Notes: generated from the sequence alone by a model not told the origin. Positions 39,896 through 49,792 are shown, numbered from the stretch's first letter. The stretch is DNA of 64,000 bases from Paraburkholderia caledonica NBRC 102488 (GCF_000685095.1 NZ_BAYE01000002.1:186001-250000); one strand, 5' to 3'. Made by a program: numbers and translations.

Positions 39896-41077
39896 TTACG
39901 CGGTCTCGGCAAACAGCTCGCGGCCAATCAGCATGCGGCGGATTTCGCTCGTGCCCGCGCCGATTTCATATAGCTTCGCGTCGCGCCACAAACGCCCGAC
40001 CGGATACTCGTTGATATAGCCGTTGCCACCGAGAATCTGGATCGCTTCACCCGCCATCCATGTCGCTTTTTCGGCCGTGTACAGGATCACGCCCGCGCAA
40101 TCCTTGCGGACCTGGCGCACGTGCGCGGTGCCGAGCGTGTCCAGTTGCCGGCCAACCGCGTAAAGATACGCGCGGCACGCCTGCAGCGTGGTGTAGAGAT
40201 CGGCAACCTTGCCCTGAATCAGCTGGAATTCGCCGATCGATTGACCGAACTGCTTGCGGTCGTGAATGTACGGCACGACCGCATCCATCACCGCGACCAT
40301 GATGCCCGTGGGGCCGCCCGCGAGCACCGCACGCTCGTAGTCGAGGCCGCTCATCAGTACTTTCACGCCGCCGTTCAATTGTCCGAGAATGTTTTCCTCA
40401 GGCACTTCCACGTCCTGAAACACGAGCTCGCCCGTATGCGAGCCGCGCATGCCGAGCTTGTCGAGCTTTTGCGCAACCGAGAAACCCTTCATGCCTTTTT
40501 CAACGATAAACGCGGTAATGCCACGCGAATTCGCTTCGACATCGGTCTTCGCGTAGACGACCAGCGTATCGCAGTCCGGGCCGTTGGTAATCCACATTTT
40601 CGTGCCGTTGAGCACATAGCGGTCGCCCTTCTTGTCGGCGCGCAGCTTCATGCTGACCACGTCCGAACCCGCATTGGGCTCGCTCATTGCAAGCGCGCCG
40701 ACATGTTCGCCCGACACGAGTTTCGGCAAGTACTTCCGCTTTTGCGCCTCGGTGCCGTTGCGATGAATCTGGTTCACGCACAGATTCGAATGCGCGCCGT
40801 ATGAGAGACCGACCGAAGCGGACGCGCGCGAGATCTCCTCCATCGCGACCATGTGCGCGGTGTAGCCCATGTTGGCACCGCCATATTCCTCCGAGACCGT
40901 CATGCCGAGCACGCCGAGATCGCCGAATTTGCGCCACAGGTCCATCGGGAACTGGTCCGTGCGATCGATTTCAGCCGCGCGCGGCGCGATTTCTTTCGCA
41001 GCGAATCCCGCGATGCTGTCACGCAGCATTTCGATTTCTTCGCCGAGCGGGAATTGCAAACCGGGCAGGTTGCTCAT
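39896..41077 (-). CDS. liuA: Isovaleryl-CoA dehydrogenase
   Basis: FAD enzyme oxidising isovaleryl-CoA to 3-methylcrotonyl-CoA in leucine catabolism. The 393 residues show the acyl-CoA dehydrogenase signatures [13 protein letters not shown] and [22 protein letters not shown], with catalytic base E248 in [10 protein letters not shown], the position used by isovaleryl-CoA dehydrogenases. ATG 41077 has a GGAG site; the frame is open upstream but without resemblance. It is the first gene of the operon. Confidence 0.95.
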   Translation of the reverse strand: MSNLPGLQFPLGEEIEMLRDSIAGFAAKEIAPRAAEIDRTDQFPMDLWRKFGDLGVLGMTVSEEYGGANMGYTAHMVAMEEISRASASVGLSYGAHSNLCVNQIHRNGTEAQKRKYLPKLVSGEHVGALAMSEPNAGSDVVSMKLRADKKGDRYVLNGTKMWITNGPDCDTLVVYAKTDVEANSRGITAFIVEKGMKGFSVAQKLDKLGMRGSHTGELVFQDVEVPEENILGQLNGGVKVLMSGLDYERAVLAGGPTGIMVAVMDAVVPYIHDRKQFGQSIGEFQLIQGKVADLYTTLQACRAYLYAVGRQLDTLGTAHVRQVRKDCAGVILYTAEKATWMAGEAIQILGGNGYINEYPVGRLWRDAKLYEIGAGTSEIRRMLIGRELFAETA

Positions 41078-41219
41078 TGCGGTGTCTCCAGAGTTCATTG
41101 GCGGCCGGACAACGATGCCGGCGAATTCGAGCGCGGCCAGGCGGACGGCGGCCGCCTGCTGGGCCGCGTCTCTCGCCATACCTGAGGCGCGCGACGTTCA
41201 AGACACATTTCACGCTAGA

Positions 41220-41235
41220 TTTACGTAAGCGTCAA
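41220..41235. promoter_or_regulatory. Imperfect palindrome upstream of liuA, candidate operator
   Basis: TTTACGTAAGCGTCAA has arms TTTACG and CGTCAA that pair at 5 of 6 positions. It lies ~145 bases upstream of liuA in the divergent region with the TetR gene. Operators of liu regulators are palindromes of this general kind; the match is from memory and untested. Confidence 0.45.
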
Positions 41236-41245
41236 TAGGTATTTT

Positions 41246-41258
41246 TGAGTCTGACTCA
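41246..41258. promoter_or_regulatory. Perfect TGAGTC-T-GACTCA palindrome, candidate TetR operator
   Basis: A perfect 13-bp palindrome that extends with one mismatch into flanking TTTT and AAAA runs. It sits between liuA and the TetR gene, about 100 bases before the latter, and is the best operator candidate for that regulator. Confidence 0.5.
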
Positions 41259-41358
41259 GAAAACGATCGTATCGGTTCATGGCCGCTGACGCTGTGATAG
41301 CATGGGCTCAATGCGGCGTTTTCAGCCGAACCCTTCCAGCAAATTGACTTCGACTCAT

Positions 41359-42114
41359 ATGACGGTTGCTCTCAAGGCCGAATTGCCCGCGTCGCGCCGC
41401 CAGCCCGCCGGGCGCAAGTCGCAGCAGCGGATCAAAGAGATTCTTCAGGCGGGCCGCGACGTGTTCTCCGAGAAGGGCTACGAGCGCGCCACGACCGCCG
41501 AGATCGCCCAACGCCTCGGCGTTTCCGAGGCGACCGTCTTCAGCTACTTTCGCGGCAAGCGCGAATTGTGCGCGCGCGTTATCGGCGACTGGTACGACGA
41601 GATCATCGACGCAATCGAATCCGGACTGCCGCGCGACGGCACGGTGCGCCAGCAGTTCGCGTTTATCGTGCGGACGCATTTGCGGCTGATGCTCGTGAAC
41701 GGCACCGACCTCTGCGCGCTGGTGTTGTCGGAAGGGCGCGCGCGTCATCATGAGTTGAGCGAGGCGCTGACCGAGTTGCAGCGCCGCTATACCGCACCGC
41801 TAATGCGCGTCCTCGCTCAAGGCCAGGAAAGCGGCCAGATTCGCGCGGACATGCCTTTGCGCTTGTTGCGCTCCATGGTGTTCGGGCCAATGGAACATGT
41901 GTTGTGGGACGCGACGCTCGCGAACCGGCACACCGACATCGAAGCAACCGCGGATCAGTTGATCGACGTACTGTGGGCCGCGTTGACACCGCCCGACCTC
42001 GCAGTGAATGCGTTGCAACAGTTCAGGGCGGACGTGGCGGAAGCAAACCGTCGTTTCGATGAAGCCACACGTGAGGCCGCTGCGCGCAACGCCGATCCGG
42101 CAAGCGGCGAATAG
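41359..42114 (+). CDS. TetR-family regulator, likely of the liu operon
   Basis: A 251-residue TetR protein: N-terminal HTH (~30-75, AGRDVFSEKGYERATTAEIAQ with VSEATVFSYF), then an effector domain. The ATG at 41359 gives a short basic lead-in; an upstream start at 41302 is possible. It is divergent from liuA, and betaproteobacterial liu operons are often controlled by a TetR-type LiuQ, so it probably senses a branched acyl-CoA. The assignment to LiuQ is inference. Confidence 0.8.
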   Translation: MTVALKAELPASRRQPAGRKSQQRIKEILQAGRDVFSEKGYERATTAEIAQRLGVSEATVFSYFRGKRELCARVIGDWYDEIIDAIESGLPRDGTVRQQFAFIVRTHLRLMLVNGTDLCALVLSEGRARHHELSEALTELQRRYTAPLMRVLAQGQESGQIRADMPLRLLRSMVFGPMEHVLWDATLANRHTDIEATADQLIDVLWAALTPPDLAVNALQQFRADVAEANRRFDEATREAAARNADPASGE

Positions 42115-42180
42115 CGTCTGGCGTTTCCCTACTAATCGTAGTTCTCGCGAGTTCTGTCTGGTGGCGAAAAAGACGCTAAT

Positions 42181-42198
42181 CTACCGGTCTCACGGTAG
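42181..42198. other. Short inverted repeat upstream of the DUF72 gene
   Basis: Perfect 6-bp arms CTACCG/CGGTAG separated by six bases, ending 29 bases before the DUF72 start. Possible operator or leader hairpin. Confidence 0.3.
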
Positions 42199-42227
42199 GT
42201 GAAGCGCAGCCAAAAGGAGAACACCAG

Positions 42228-43085
42228 GTGGCAGATCTCAAGCCCGCGAAAGCCGCAAAATCTTCAACGAGCGCAAAGACCGCGAAAGCTGCGAAGGCCG
42301 GCAAGGTCAGGATCGGCATAGGAGGCTGGACCTATGCGCCGTGGCGCGGCACGTTCTACCCTGAAGATCTCACGCAAAGCCGCGAACTCGAGTACGCGAG
42401 CCGGCATCTCAGTTCAATTGAGATCAACGGCACCTTTTACGGTTTGCAAAAGCCGGCGAGCTATGAAAAGTGGTATCAGGAAACGCCAGACGACTTCGTC
42501 TTTTCGCTGAAGGCGCCGCGCTACTCGACCAACCGCAAAGTACTCGCGGAGGCTGGCGAGACCATCGAACGTTTCTTCGCAAGCGGCGTGCTGCTTCTCA
42601 AACAGAAGCTCGGGCCCATCAACTGGCAATTCGCGCCGACCAAGAAGTTCGACAGCGAAGATTTCGAGGCTTTCCTTAAACTGCTGCCGGCGAGCATCGA
42701 AGGCATAAAGCTTAGGCATGCAATCGAAGTGCGCAACGACAGCTTCAAGACGCCCGAATTCATCGCCCTTGCGCGTAAATACAAGGTCGCAGTGGTGCTG
42801 GCCGGCGACAGCGACTACCCGCAAATTGCGGATATCACCGCGCCGTTCGTCTACGCCCGCATCATGGGTACGACCGATAAACAGGCGAAGGGTTACGCGA
42901 CGAAAACACTCGACGCATGGGTCGAACGCGCTCGCCAACTGGCCGCGGGCACGACGCCCGCCGATCTGGAAACATGCGCCGAGCCGCCCGCAAAAGCGGT
43001 CCCGCGCGATGTTTATCTCTACGTGATCAGTGGCTTCAAGGAACGCAATCCGGCCGCTGCAATGGCGTTGATCGAGCGGCTTTGA
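42228..43085 (+). CDS. DUF72 (YecE-like) protein
   Basis: A 285-residue TIM-barrel protein of the DUF72/YecE family: IGIGGWTYAPWRGTFYPE, SIEINGTFYGLQ, FVFSLKAPRYSTN and HAIEVRNDSF are conserved. Function is unknown. The first ~25 residues are Lys/Ala-rich. The GTG at 42228 has AAAAGGAGA upstream. Confidence 0.88.
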   Translation: MADLKPAKAAKSSTSAKTAKAAKAGKVRIGIGGWTYAPWRGTFYPEDLTQSRELEYASRHLSSIEINGTFYGLQKPASYEKWYQETPDDFVFSLKAPRYSTNRKVLAEAGETIERFFASGVLLLKQKLGPINWQFAPTKKFDSEDFEAFLKLLPASIEGIKLRHAIEVRNDSFKTPEFIALARKYKVAVVLAGDSDYPQIADITAPFVYARIMGTTDKQAKGYATKTLDAWVERARQLAAGTTPADLETCAEPPAKAVPRDVYLYVISGFKERNPAAAMALIERL

Positions 43086-43201
43086 GCGGCGCCGTTTCGG
43101 CGGCGGCATGCGAGTGTCATAATCCCGGCAGCAAACCACACGCAACGACACTACATTCAAGGCCGCGAGGCCGCCTCACATCGAAAGTCCGGGAGAATAC
43201 C

Positions 43202-44320
43202 TTGAGCGCCATCGACAATCCTCTGCACGACCGGGAAGTCGGCTCGGCCGACGCCACGCAGGACACTACGCGCATCGACGACGTTCGCATCGGCGCGGTC
43301 CGCCCGCTGATTTCCCCTGCGCTATTGCAGGACGAATTGCCTGTGCCCGCCACCGTGCAATCGCTCGTGGAAAAGACACGCGCGGAAATCGCCGACGTCC
43401 TGCACGAACGCGACGACCGGCTGGTGATGATTGTCGGGCCCTGCTCGATCCACGACCATGACCAGGCGATCGAATACGCACACAAGCTGAAGGCCGCGGC
43501 CGATGCGTACAAAGACGACCTGCTGATCGTCATGCGCGTGTACTTCGAAAAGCCGCGCACCACGGTGGGCTGGAAGGGCTATATCAACGATCCGCGTCTG
43601 GACGGCAGTTTCCGTATCAACGAAGGCCTGCGTCGCGCGCGGCAATTGCTGCTCGACATCAACGGCCTGGGCTTGCCTACTGCCACCGAATTCCTCGATC
43701 TGCTCAGTCCGCAATACATTGCCGATCTGATCGCGTGGGGCGCAATCGGTGCACGTACAACGGAAAGCCAGAGTCATCGTCAACTCGCTTCGGGGCTCAG
43801 TTGTCCGATCGGTTTCAAGAACGGCACAGACGGCGGCGTACAGATCGCCGCTGACGCGATCGTGGCCGCGCGCGCCAGCCACGCGTTCATGGGCATGACC
43901 AAGATGGGCATGGCGGCCATCTTCGAAACGCGCGGCAACGACGACGCCCACGTGATTCTGCGCGGCGGCAAGAAAGGACCGAACTACGACAGCGCGTCGG
44001 TCGCCGCGAGTTGTGCGGCGCTCAAGTCAGCGGGTCTGCGCGAACAGGTGATGATCGACTGCTCGCACGCGAATTCGGGCAAATCGCATTTGCGTCAACT
44101 GGACGTGGTGCAGGACGTAGCGCAACAACTTTCCGCGCAGGAGCGCCGCATTATCGGCGTCATGCTTGAAAGTCATCTGGAAGAAGGCCGTCAGGATCTG
44201 AAGGCGGGAGAGCCGTTGCGTTACGGCGTGTCGATTACAGATGCTTGCGTAAGCTGGGCGCAAACCGAACCGGTGCTCGAGACACTTGCCGACGCGACAC
44301 GCAAGCGCCGCGCGAGCTGA
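43202..44320 (+). CDS. aroG: 3-deoxy-7-phosphoheptulonate synthase (DAHP synthase, AroG/F/H type)
   Basis: First step of the shikimate pathway, joining PEP and erythrose 4-phosphate. About 372 residues from TTG 43202, which has GGGAGA upstream. Conserved: VGPCSIHD, MRVYFEKPRTTVGWKG, GARTTESQ, GFKNGTDG and DCSHANSGK. Which aromatic amino acid inhibits it cannot be read safely. Confidence 0.94.
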   Translation: MSAIDNPLHDREVGSADATQDTTRIDDVRIGAVRPLISPALLQDELPVPATVQSLVEKTRAEIADVLHERDDRLVMIVGPCSIHDHDQAIEYAHKLKAAADAYKDDLLIVMRVYFEKPRTTVGWKGYINDPRLDGSFRINEGLRRARQLLLDINGLGLPTATEFLDLLSPQYIADLIAWGAIGARTTESQSHRQLASGLSCPIGFKNGTDGGVQIAADAIVAARASHAFMGMTKMGMAAIFETRGNDDAHVILRGGKKGPNYDSASVAASCAALKSAGLREQVMIDCSHANSGKSHLRQLDVVQDVAQQLSAQERRIIGVMLESHLEEGRQDLKAGEPLRYGVSITDACVSWAQTEPVLETLADATRKRRAS

Positions 44321-44491
44321 TCGCGGGCACGCCTGATAACTGCATGTGGCAAGCAGTCACACGCGCCGCGCCATCCGCCTATGGACTCGTCCTACCGGGG
44401 CTGGGCAGCGCGTGATTCCTCACACCCGAGGCATCGCTCACGCCGCGCCATGACAGCGCATTGCGGATGCTCCGGCGTGAAGCGCGTTGCA

Positions 44492-44770
44492 TTACGACGC
44501 GTTGACGGCTTCCTTGAACGCCTTGCCTGCGGTGAACTTCACCGTCTTGGCAGCAGCGATCTGGATCTCGGCGCCCGTCGACGGATTGCGGCCCACGCGT
44601 GCTGCGCGCGCGCCGGTCGAGAAAGAACCGAAACCGACCAGTTGCACCGTATCGCCACCAACAACGGCTTTGGTCACCGCTTCAACGATAGCGTCGATGG
44701 TTTGGCCGGTGGCCGCTTTGCTTTCGCCCGTTGCTGCGGCGACTGCATCAATCAGTTCCTGTTTGTTCAT
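44492..44770 (-). CDS. HU-family DNA-binding protein
   Basis: A 92-residue nucleoid protein, [17 protein letters not shown], with the [24 protein letters not shown]-binding arm split around residues 46-65. Dimer that bends and compacts DNA. The ATG at 44770 is the family start. It converges on aroG and diverges from a small secreted-protein gene. Confidence 0.95.
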   Translation of the reverse strand: MNKQELIDAVAAATGESKAATGQTIDAIVEAVTKAVVGGDTVQLVGFGSFSTGARAARVGRNPSTGAEIQIAAAKTVKFTAGKAFKEAVNAS

Positions 44771-45121
44771 AGCACTTCCCGTATGGTAATCATGGAACCG
44801 GCGCTACATCTGTCGCGCCGGGACCGACACACTAACGCATAGGCGCGCTTTCGCGCAAACCCTGCGTGTAAGCCTTGTATCACCCGCCCACAGCCGATTT
44901 GACGAATTTGTGCGGCAAAGTGCCCTAAGAACCGCGTGCTTACGTGTATTGCCCGCCTGGCCGGCATCGGTCGCGTATCACAATCCGTTGCAATTTCAGT
45001 GCTTTAGCGCAAAGCAAAAGGGTCGTGGTCAAATTATTGCTCTGGCGGAGTACTCGACCGGCTATCGTGGTTCGGGCTGCGCCGCGCGAGGTTTGAGTGT
45101 GCAATTGGGAGAAAGAAAAAG
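44771..45121. promoter_or_regulatory. Divergent region between HU and secreted-protein genes
   Basis: A 351-base gene-free stretch that must hold the HU promoter. It contains a perfect TGCTTT/AAAGCA hairpin at 45000-45016 (5-base loop) and a GCGCG/CGCGC repeat near 44846. I cannot name a promoter with confidence. Confidence 0.4.
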
Positions 45122-45505
45122 ATGAATTTTCGCCTTATAGCAACATGTGCACTCGTCGGCGCGCTCTCATGCACGACCGCCTCAGCCGACGAAAACGCCT
45201 GCGCGACGTTGGCGGGAACGACGAATTCGGCCGCGCTTCAGGCGTTCCGGGTCCGCGACGGCGAACCCGTCGACCTGATTAGCGGCGCAAAAACAGTGCA
45301 CGGTAAGCTGCTCGTATTCGGCGAAAACGGCGTGTTTCGCGCTTATTGGCAAGCGGAGAACAGCGCCGAAAAATATGTGCTGGCGAATGCCGGCGACAAT
45401 GCAGTGCGCCTCATATCCACGCCACCACAAGGCAGTCCGGCCGCGCAGGGCGAACCGGGCACCACACTTGGACCATTGCGAGTACTGTCCTGTCCCAAGC
45501 TTTGA
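45122..45505 (+). CDS. Small secreted protein of unknown function
   Basis: A 127-residue protein with a clear signal peptide (~1-22, cleaved near ASA-DENAC). The mature part has an N-terminal Cys and a C-terminal SCPKL Cys that could form a disulfide; the rest is beta-rich. I do not recognise a family. The ATG at 45122 follows GGGAGAAAG. A GC hairpin lies downstream. Confidence 0.75.
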   Translation: MNFRLIATCALVGALSCTTASADENACATLAGTTNSAALQAFRVRDGEPVDLISGAKTVHGKLLVFGENGVFRAYWQAENSAEKYVLANAGDNAVRLISTPPQGSPAAQGEPGTTLGPLRVLSCPKL

Positions 45506-45555
45506 AGCCCGCCCCAAGGTCAAAGTTACCCACCAGGCGCCCGAAGCGCACTGGC

Positions 45556-45593
45556 GCCGGGGGTCCGGGAGGTCTTAATTACCGGACCCCGGC
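45556..45593. terminator. GC-rich hairpin after the secreted-protein gene
   Basis: GGGGTCCGG (45560-45568) pairs perfectly with CCGGACCCC (45582-45590); three more pairs form beyond a one-base bulge. It is 51 bases after the stop and has no T-run, so it may be a terminator without U-tract or an mRNA 3' end. Confidence 0.5.
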
Positions 45594-45696
45594 TAAAGCT
45601 GGACCTCGCATCTGACGCATCGAGCGCACTCAAGGTCTGATCAGCATGTGCCGATATACCAAGCTGCGTATGCGGCGCAAACGTTAAGGGACAGGA

Positions 45697-47670
45697 ATGG
45701 TTGGAATAGCCACTTTGAGGCAGGCATTTTCCGGGGCGGACACAGACACCGATCTCGTGCGTTCGCAGCTTCAGGCGGTCGGCCGCCAGATTCCGCTTCT
45801 TTACTTCATCCTGTTCGTCAATACGCTGGCGGTCACGGTCACGCACGTGCACAGTGCGCCGGCATGGCTTTCGATCTACGCACCGGGCGCGCTGTGCACG
45901 CTATGCGTCGTGCGATGCATACGGTGGTGGCGCGCCCGGCATCGGGTGTTGACGCCCGATAAGGCCGTGCCCGAGGTACGCAAGCTCGTCTGGCTCTCGA
46001 GCACATTCGGCATTGCCTTTACCACCTGGTCGCTGATGCTGCTGCCGTACGGCACCGCGTACGAGCAGGCGCAGGTTGCGTTCTACATGGCGACTACCGT
46101 GGTCGGCTGCGTGTTCTGCCTGATGCACTTGCGCGTGGCCGCCCTGCTGCTTCTGTCCATAGTGATCCTAAGTTTTTCGACGTTTCTCGTCTTCACGGGG
46201 TCCCCGGTGTTCATCGCGATGGCGATCGACATGACGCTCGTCGGACTTGCACTCGCTTTCATCATCGAACTGTATTACCGGACATTCTCCGGCGTCGTCT
46301 ATGCGCAGCGCGAATTGCAGGCGAGCCAGGAGAAAACTCAAAGGCTCAGCGACGAGAACTTTCGCCTTGCGAGCATCGACAGCCTGACCGACCTGCCCAA
46401 CCGCCGCAGCTTCTTCGCTTCGCTGCGGGCGTTGTCCGAGCAGGCGCTTGCCACCGGCGGCGGCTTCAATGTCGGCCTCATCGATCTGGACGGCTTCAAG
46501 CAGGTCAACGACATTTACGGCCACGCAAGCGGCGACCTCGTACTGCAGGAAGTCGGCTTGCGGCTGCTCGCGCTGGCCGAGCCCGGCATTTTCTTCGCAC
46601 GGCTCGGCGGCGACGAATTCGGCGTGCTTGCCCAACACACGCAGTCGAACGAAACGCTATTCGAACTGGGCCAGCGCATTTGCGACTCGCTGAGTCAACC
46701 GTATCGTGTGGCAGGCAATATTGCGGAACTGTCGGGCACGATCGGCTGGGCCGCGTTCCCGGATGCGGGCAAAACCGTTACCCAGGTATTCGAGCGCGCG
46801 GACGCGGCGCTTTACGTCGGCAAGGAAAGCCGGCGCGGCACGGCGGTGATCTTCTCGACCGAGCACGAAACACGCATCCGGCGTTCGAGCCTCGTCACGC
46901 AGGAGCTGCGTCACGCCGAACTGGAGTCGGAACTCTTTCTGGAGTTTCAACCGATTTCCGATGTCGTCACGAGGCGAACCATCGGTCTCGAAGCACTGGG
47001 GCGGTGGCACAACCCAAGGCTCGGCGCCGTCAAGCCGGAAGAGTTCATCCGGATCGCGGAACGGACCGAAATCATTCTGCGCATCACCGAGGTGCTGCTA
47101 CAAAAGGCGCTCGCCGAGGTGCCGCACTGGCCGAGCGAGCTTTATCTGTCATTCAATCTCTCAGCAATCGACATTTCGACGTCCGCGCGCGCGCGCCGCC
47201 TGATCGACATTGTCGCGGCAAGCGGCGTACCGCCACATCGTGTGTCGTTTGAGATTACCGAAACTGCGCTCACTCGCGATTTCGAGCAAGCGCGCTCGGC
47301 GCTCACGATGATCAAGCAGGCCGGTTGCCGCGTTTCTCTCGACGACTTCGGCACCGGCTATTCGAGCCTGAGTTACGTGCACCGTCTGCCCTTCGATTCG
47401 ATCAAGATCGACCGCAGTTTCATGACCGACGTGGATTCGAACAGCGCATCGAAGAAGATCGTCAAATCGGTGCTCGACCTGTGCAAGAACCTCGGACTCG
47501 AATGCGTGGTTGAAGGACTCGAAACATCGTCACAGGCAGAAGTAGTCAAGGCACTGGGCGCTCGCGCAGTGCAAGGCTACCTTTTCAGCCGGCCCATGCG
47601 TTCGGGGGCGGTCTCAGGCTACTTGCAGGCAGCACAGGAGCAACGCCGCATGGAAGACGGGGCCGCGTAA
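45697..47670 (+). CDS. Membrane GGDEF-EAL cyclic-di-GMP protein
   Basis: 657 residues: six predicted membrane helices (~32-190) of a MASE-like sensor, a GGDEF domain with intact GGDEF at 304-308, and an EAL domain with intact EAL at 432-434 plus NLSAIDIS, EITETAL, DDFGTGYSSL and KIDRSF. Both synthesis and hydrolysis of cyclic di-GMP look possible. No RxxD inhibitory site precedes the GGDEF. The ATG at 45697 has an AGGGACAGGA leader. Confidence 0.92.
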   Translation: MVGIATLRQAFSGADTDTDLVRSQLQAVGRQIPLLYFILFVNTLAVTVTHVHSAPAWLSIYAPGALCTLCVVRCIRWWRARHRVLTPDKAVPEVRKLVWLSSTFGIAFTTWSLMLLPYGTAYEQAQVAFYMATTVVGCVFCLMHLRVAALLLLSIVILSFSTFLVFTGSPVFIAMAIDMTLVGLALAFIIELYYRTFSGVVYAQRELQASQEKTQRLSDENFRLASIDSLTDLPNRRSFFASLRALSEQALATGGGFNVGLIDLDGFKQVNDIYGHASGDLVLQEVGLRLLALAEPGIFFARLGGDEFGVLAQHTQSNETLFELGQRICDSLSQPYRVAGNIAELSGTIGWAAFPDAGKTVTQVFERADAALYVGKESRRGTAVIFSTEHETRIRRSSLVTQELRHAELESELFLEFQPISDVVTRRTIGLEALGRWHNPRLGAVKPEEFIRIAERTEIILRITEVLLQKALAEVPHWPSELYLSFNLSAIDISTSARARRLIDIVAASGVPPHRVSFEITETALTRDFEQARSALTMIKQAGCRVSLDDFGTGYSSLSYVHRLPFDSIKIDRSFMTDVDSNSASKKIVKSVLDLCKNLGLECVVEGLETSSQAEVVKALGARAVQGYLFSRPMRSGAVSGYLQAAQEQRRMEDGAA

Positions 47671-47690
47671 TCGCAACGGCCGCAAAAGGA

Positions 47691-47707
47691 CGCCGCGCGA
47701 CGCGGCG
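47691..47707. terminator. Hairpin between convergent GGDEF-EAL and DUF899 genes
   Basis: CGCCGCG/CGCGGCG with a 3-base loop in a 61-base gap between two converging stops; likely a shared terminator, though the surrounding CG repeats make alternative pairings possible. Confidence 0.4.
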
Positions 47708-47731
47708 CGGCGCAGCGCAGCGCAACCAGAG

Positions 47732-48460
47732 CTAACGCAGCGCGGTGTTGTACTCGAGTTTCGGATACCAGTCGCTGCCCCGACCGCCGGGCGTCATGTC
47801 GAGCACGGTCCACAGAGGCATCACGTCGGGTGCGCCGCGCGGGTCCTGCCCGGGGTCGGCCGTCCACGGACCCATCTCCTCTGCCCAGAAGTGCCGTACC
47901 GTACCGCCGGACCGCGTGAAGACGTTGAACGCGGGAACGTCGTCGCCATCCGGATCTTCGCCCGCATAGTCGCGATTGAAAGTATTGCCCGCCGACGAAT
48001 ACAACTGCAGATGACGCCAGCCGCGCTCTTTCGCGAAGGCGGCGAGCTTCTCTATCGGCGAGCGGCCGATCACCGCGAACGCGACACGCTGCAGCATGTC
48101 GGGCATTTCGCCGTCGTAGGCGCTCAGCAGCGACGTGCACATCGGGCAAGGCCGCTCGCGCCCGGGACCGAACATCCAGTTATATGTGACGAGCGTACCG
48201 TGCCTGCCGAACATGTCGGAAAGCGTAACGGGGCCGCTCTCCCCTTCAAAACGATAGTCTTCCGGTACGATGCCGCCCGGCGGCAGCGCGCGACGCTGCG
48301 CGGCAACCCGTTCGATATGGCGGCGCAGTTCTATTTCTTCGGCGAGCAGATCATTGCGCGCGCGGCGATATTCCGCGCTTTCGCCGGGAAAGCGGCGCGG
48401 CGAGTCCGCAAGTTCGCGGGCCGGCTTGAGGGTTGGTGCTGCTTCGTTCAATTCGGTCAT
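47732..48460 (-). CDS. DUF899 family thioredoxin-like protein
   Basis: A 242-residue DUF899 protein: NDLLAEEIELRRHIERVAAQRRALP-type helix split at the start, the FGPGRERPCPMCTSLLSAYDG segment with CPMC, and the C-terminal DWYPKLEYN. Thioredoxin-like fold; function unknown. The ATG at 48460 has GGGAGA upstream, while the frame runs on to 48724 without resemblance. Divergent from a LysR gene. Confidence 0.88.
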   Translation of the reverse strand: MTELNEAAPTLKPARELADSPRRFPGESAEYRRARNDLLAEEIELRRHIERVAAQRRALPPGGIVPEDYRFEGESGPVTLSDMFGRHGTLVTYNWMFGPGRERPCPMCTSLLSAYDGEMPDMLQRVAFAVIGRSPIEKLAAFAKERGWRHLQLYSSAGNTFNRDYAGEDPDGDDVPAFNVFTRSGGTVRHFWAEEMGPWTADPGQDPRGAPDVMPLWTVLDMTPGGRGSDWYPKLEYNTALR

Positions 48461-48722
48461 GTGCAATCTCCCTGTCGAGGAAAAGGACCGATGGGTAGCG
48501 TACGTTCCGCGCCCCCATCCATATACACGACGATCGAGGCCACGGCGAATCGACAGCCGGCGAGAACATTTCCACACCGCATTTTCCGCACCGCATTTGC
48601 GCGGGCCTTTGCGCACCGCAACGCAAACCGCACGCGTTATGACCGGCGCGACGCGGTATGCTGTCGCAAAACAGCAGCCACGTGGCCCAGCCCCCGCTGC
48701 GCCGCCAGGGGAGATGCGAAAC

Positions 48723-49649
48723 ATGCCGCTTCGTCTACCGCCTTTGCCAGCGCTTCGTTTCTTCGAAGCGGCCGGCAGGCATCAAAGTTTCAAGCTCGCC
48801 GCCGCCGAACTGAATGTGACGCCGAGTGCGGTCAGTCACGGAATCGTCGGTCTGGAGCAAATGCTAGGCGTTGAACTCTTCCTACGCCAGCCTCGCGGCA
48901 TTTCGCTCACAGCCAGCGGCGCGGACTATCTGTCATACGTGTCAGAAGCGTTTTCGCTGATTGCTATCGGCACGCAGCGTCTGCCGAACTATCGCGCGAA
49001 CCGCCCCATCGCGCTGAGTTGCGCCCCGACCTTTGCGTCCCGCTGGCTGCTGCCGCGCCTGCAGAATTTCAGGGCGCGCTGGCCACATGTGAATGTGACT
49101 GTCGATACATCGCACCGCCAGGTCGGCTTTCCGGTGGACGGATTCGATTTCGCGGTCCGCATGAGCCGCGCGCCTGTCGCGGGCACGGCGTGGACCCGGC
49201 TCTTTGGAGAGCAACTTGTTCCTGTATGCAGCCCCGCCTATCTGGAGTCGCTGCGCGACGCGCACGGCACGCCGCTGTTGGGCAAGGCCACGTTGATTCA
49301 CGTGAACGCCGCGAGCGAAGACTGGCAGACGTGGCTCGAAACCACCGGCGTCGAAGGCGTCGATGCCAGCGACGGCTTGCATGTCGATACGATCCAGCTC
49401 GCCTTCGAAGCTGCAAGCATGGGGCTCGGCGTTGCGCTCGGTCGCAGGCCGTTGGTGGATCGCGACCTCGTAAGCGGCGCGCTCGTCGAAGCGGCTTCCA
49501 GTACGATCGCTTCGTCCACCGCCTACTGGCTCGTCAGCGCGGAGGACGCGCAACGTCGGCCGGAACTACTCGACTTCAGGCAATGGATGCTCGCGGAGGC
49601 CGGGCAGTCTTCGTGCGACTCGAGCGTTGGCGCGCACGCACCGCAATAG
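48723..49649 (+). CDS. LysR-type regulator (GcvA-like)
   Basis: 308 residues with an N-terminal winged HTH (~1-60, RFFEAAGRHQSFKLAAAELNVTPSAVSHGI) and a substrate-binding domain. The pattern LPPLPALRFFEAAGRH is typical of the GcvA subgroup. The ATG at 48723 has GGGAG at a good distance; an ATG at 48714 also exists. It diverges from DUF899 and is followed by an MFS gene it may regulate. Confidence 0.88.
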   Translation: MPLRLPPLPALRFFEAAGRHQSFKLAAAELNVTPSAVSHGIVGLEQMLGVELFLRQPRGISLTASGADYLSYVSEAFSLIAIGTQRLPNYRANRPIALSCAPTFASRWLLPRLQNFRARWPHVNVTVDTSHRQVGFPVDGFDFAVRMSRAPVAGTAWTRLFGEQLVPVCSPAYLESLRDAHGTPLLGKATLIHVNAASEDWQTWLETTGVEGVDASDGLHVDTIQLAFEAASMGLGVALGRRPLVDRDLVSGALVEAASSTIASSTAYWLVSAEDAQRRPELLDFRQWMLAEAGQSSCDSSVGAHAPQ

Positions 49650-49792
49650 AGGCTATTGATACTCGCCGGATCTCGCTGATCGGCGCGCCGCGGTCAATCG
49701 CACAGGTGAACGGCGCTCACCTGTCGTCAAAAACTTTTCTTTTGCTGCTTGCGACGCTCGCTGCGACCATTGTGTCGAAGGAGATCAGAACC

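Noticed and set aside
44381..44842. 153-codon plus-strand frame across the HU gene
   Set aside because: Antisense shadow of a certain HU gene.
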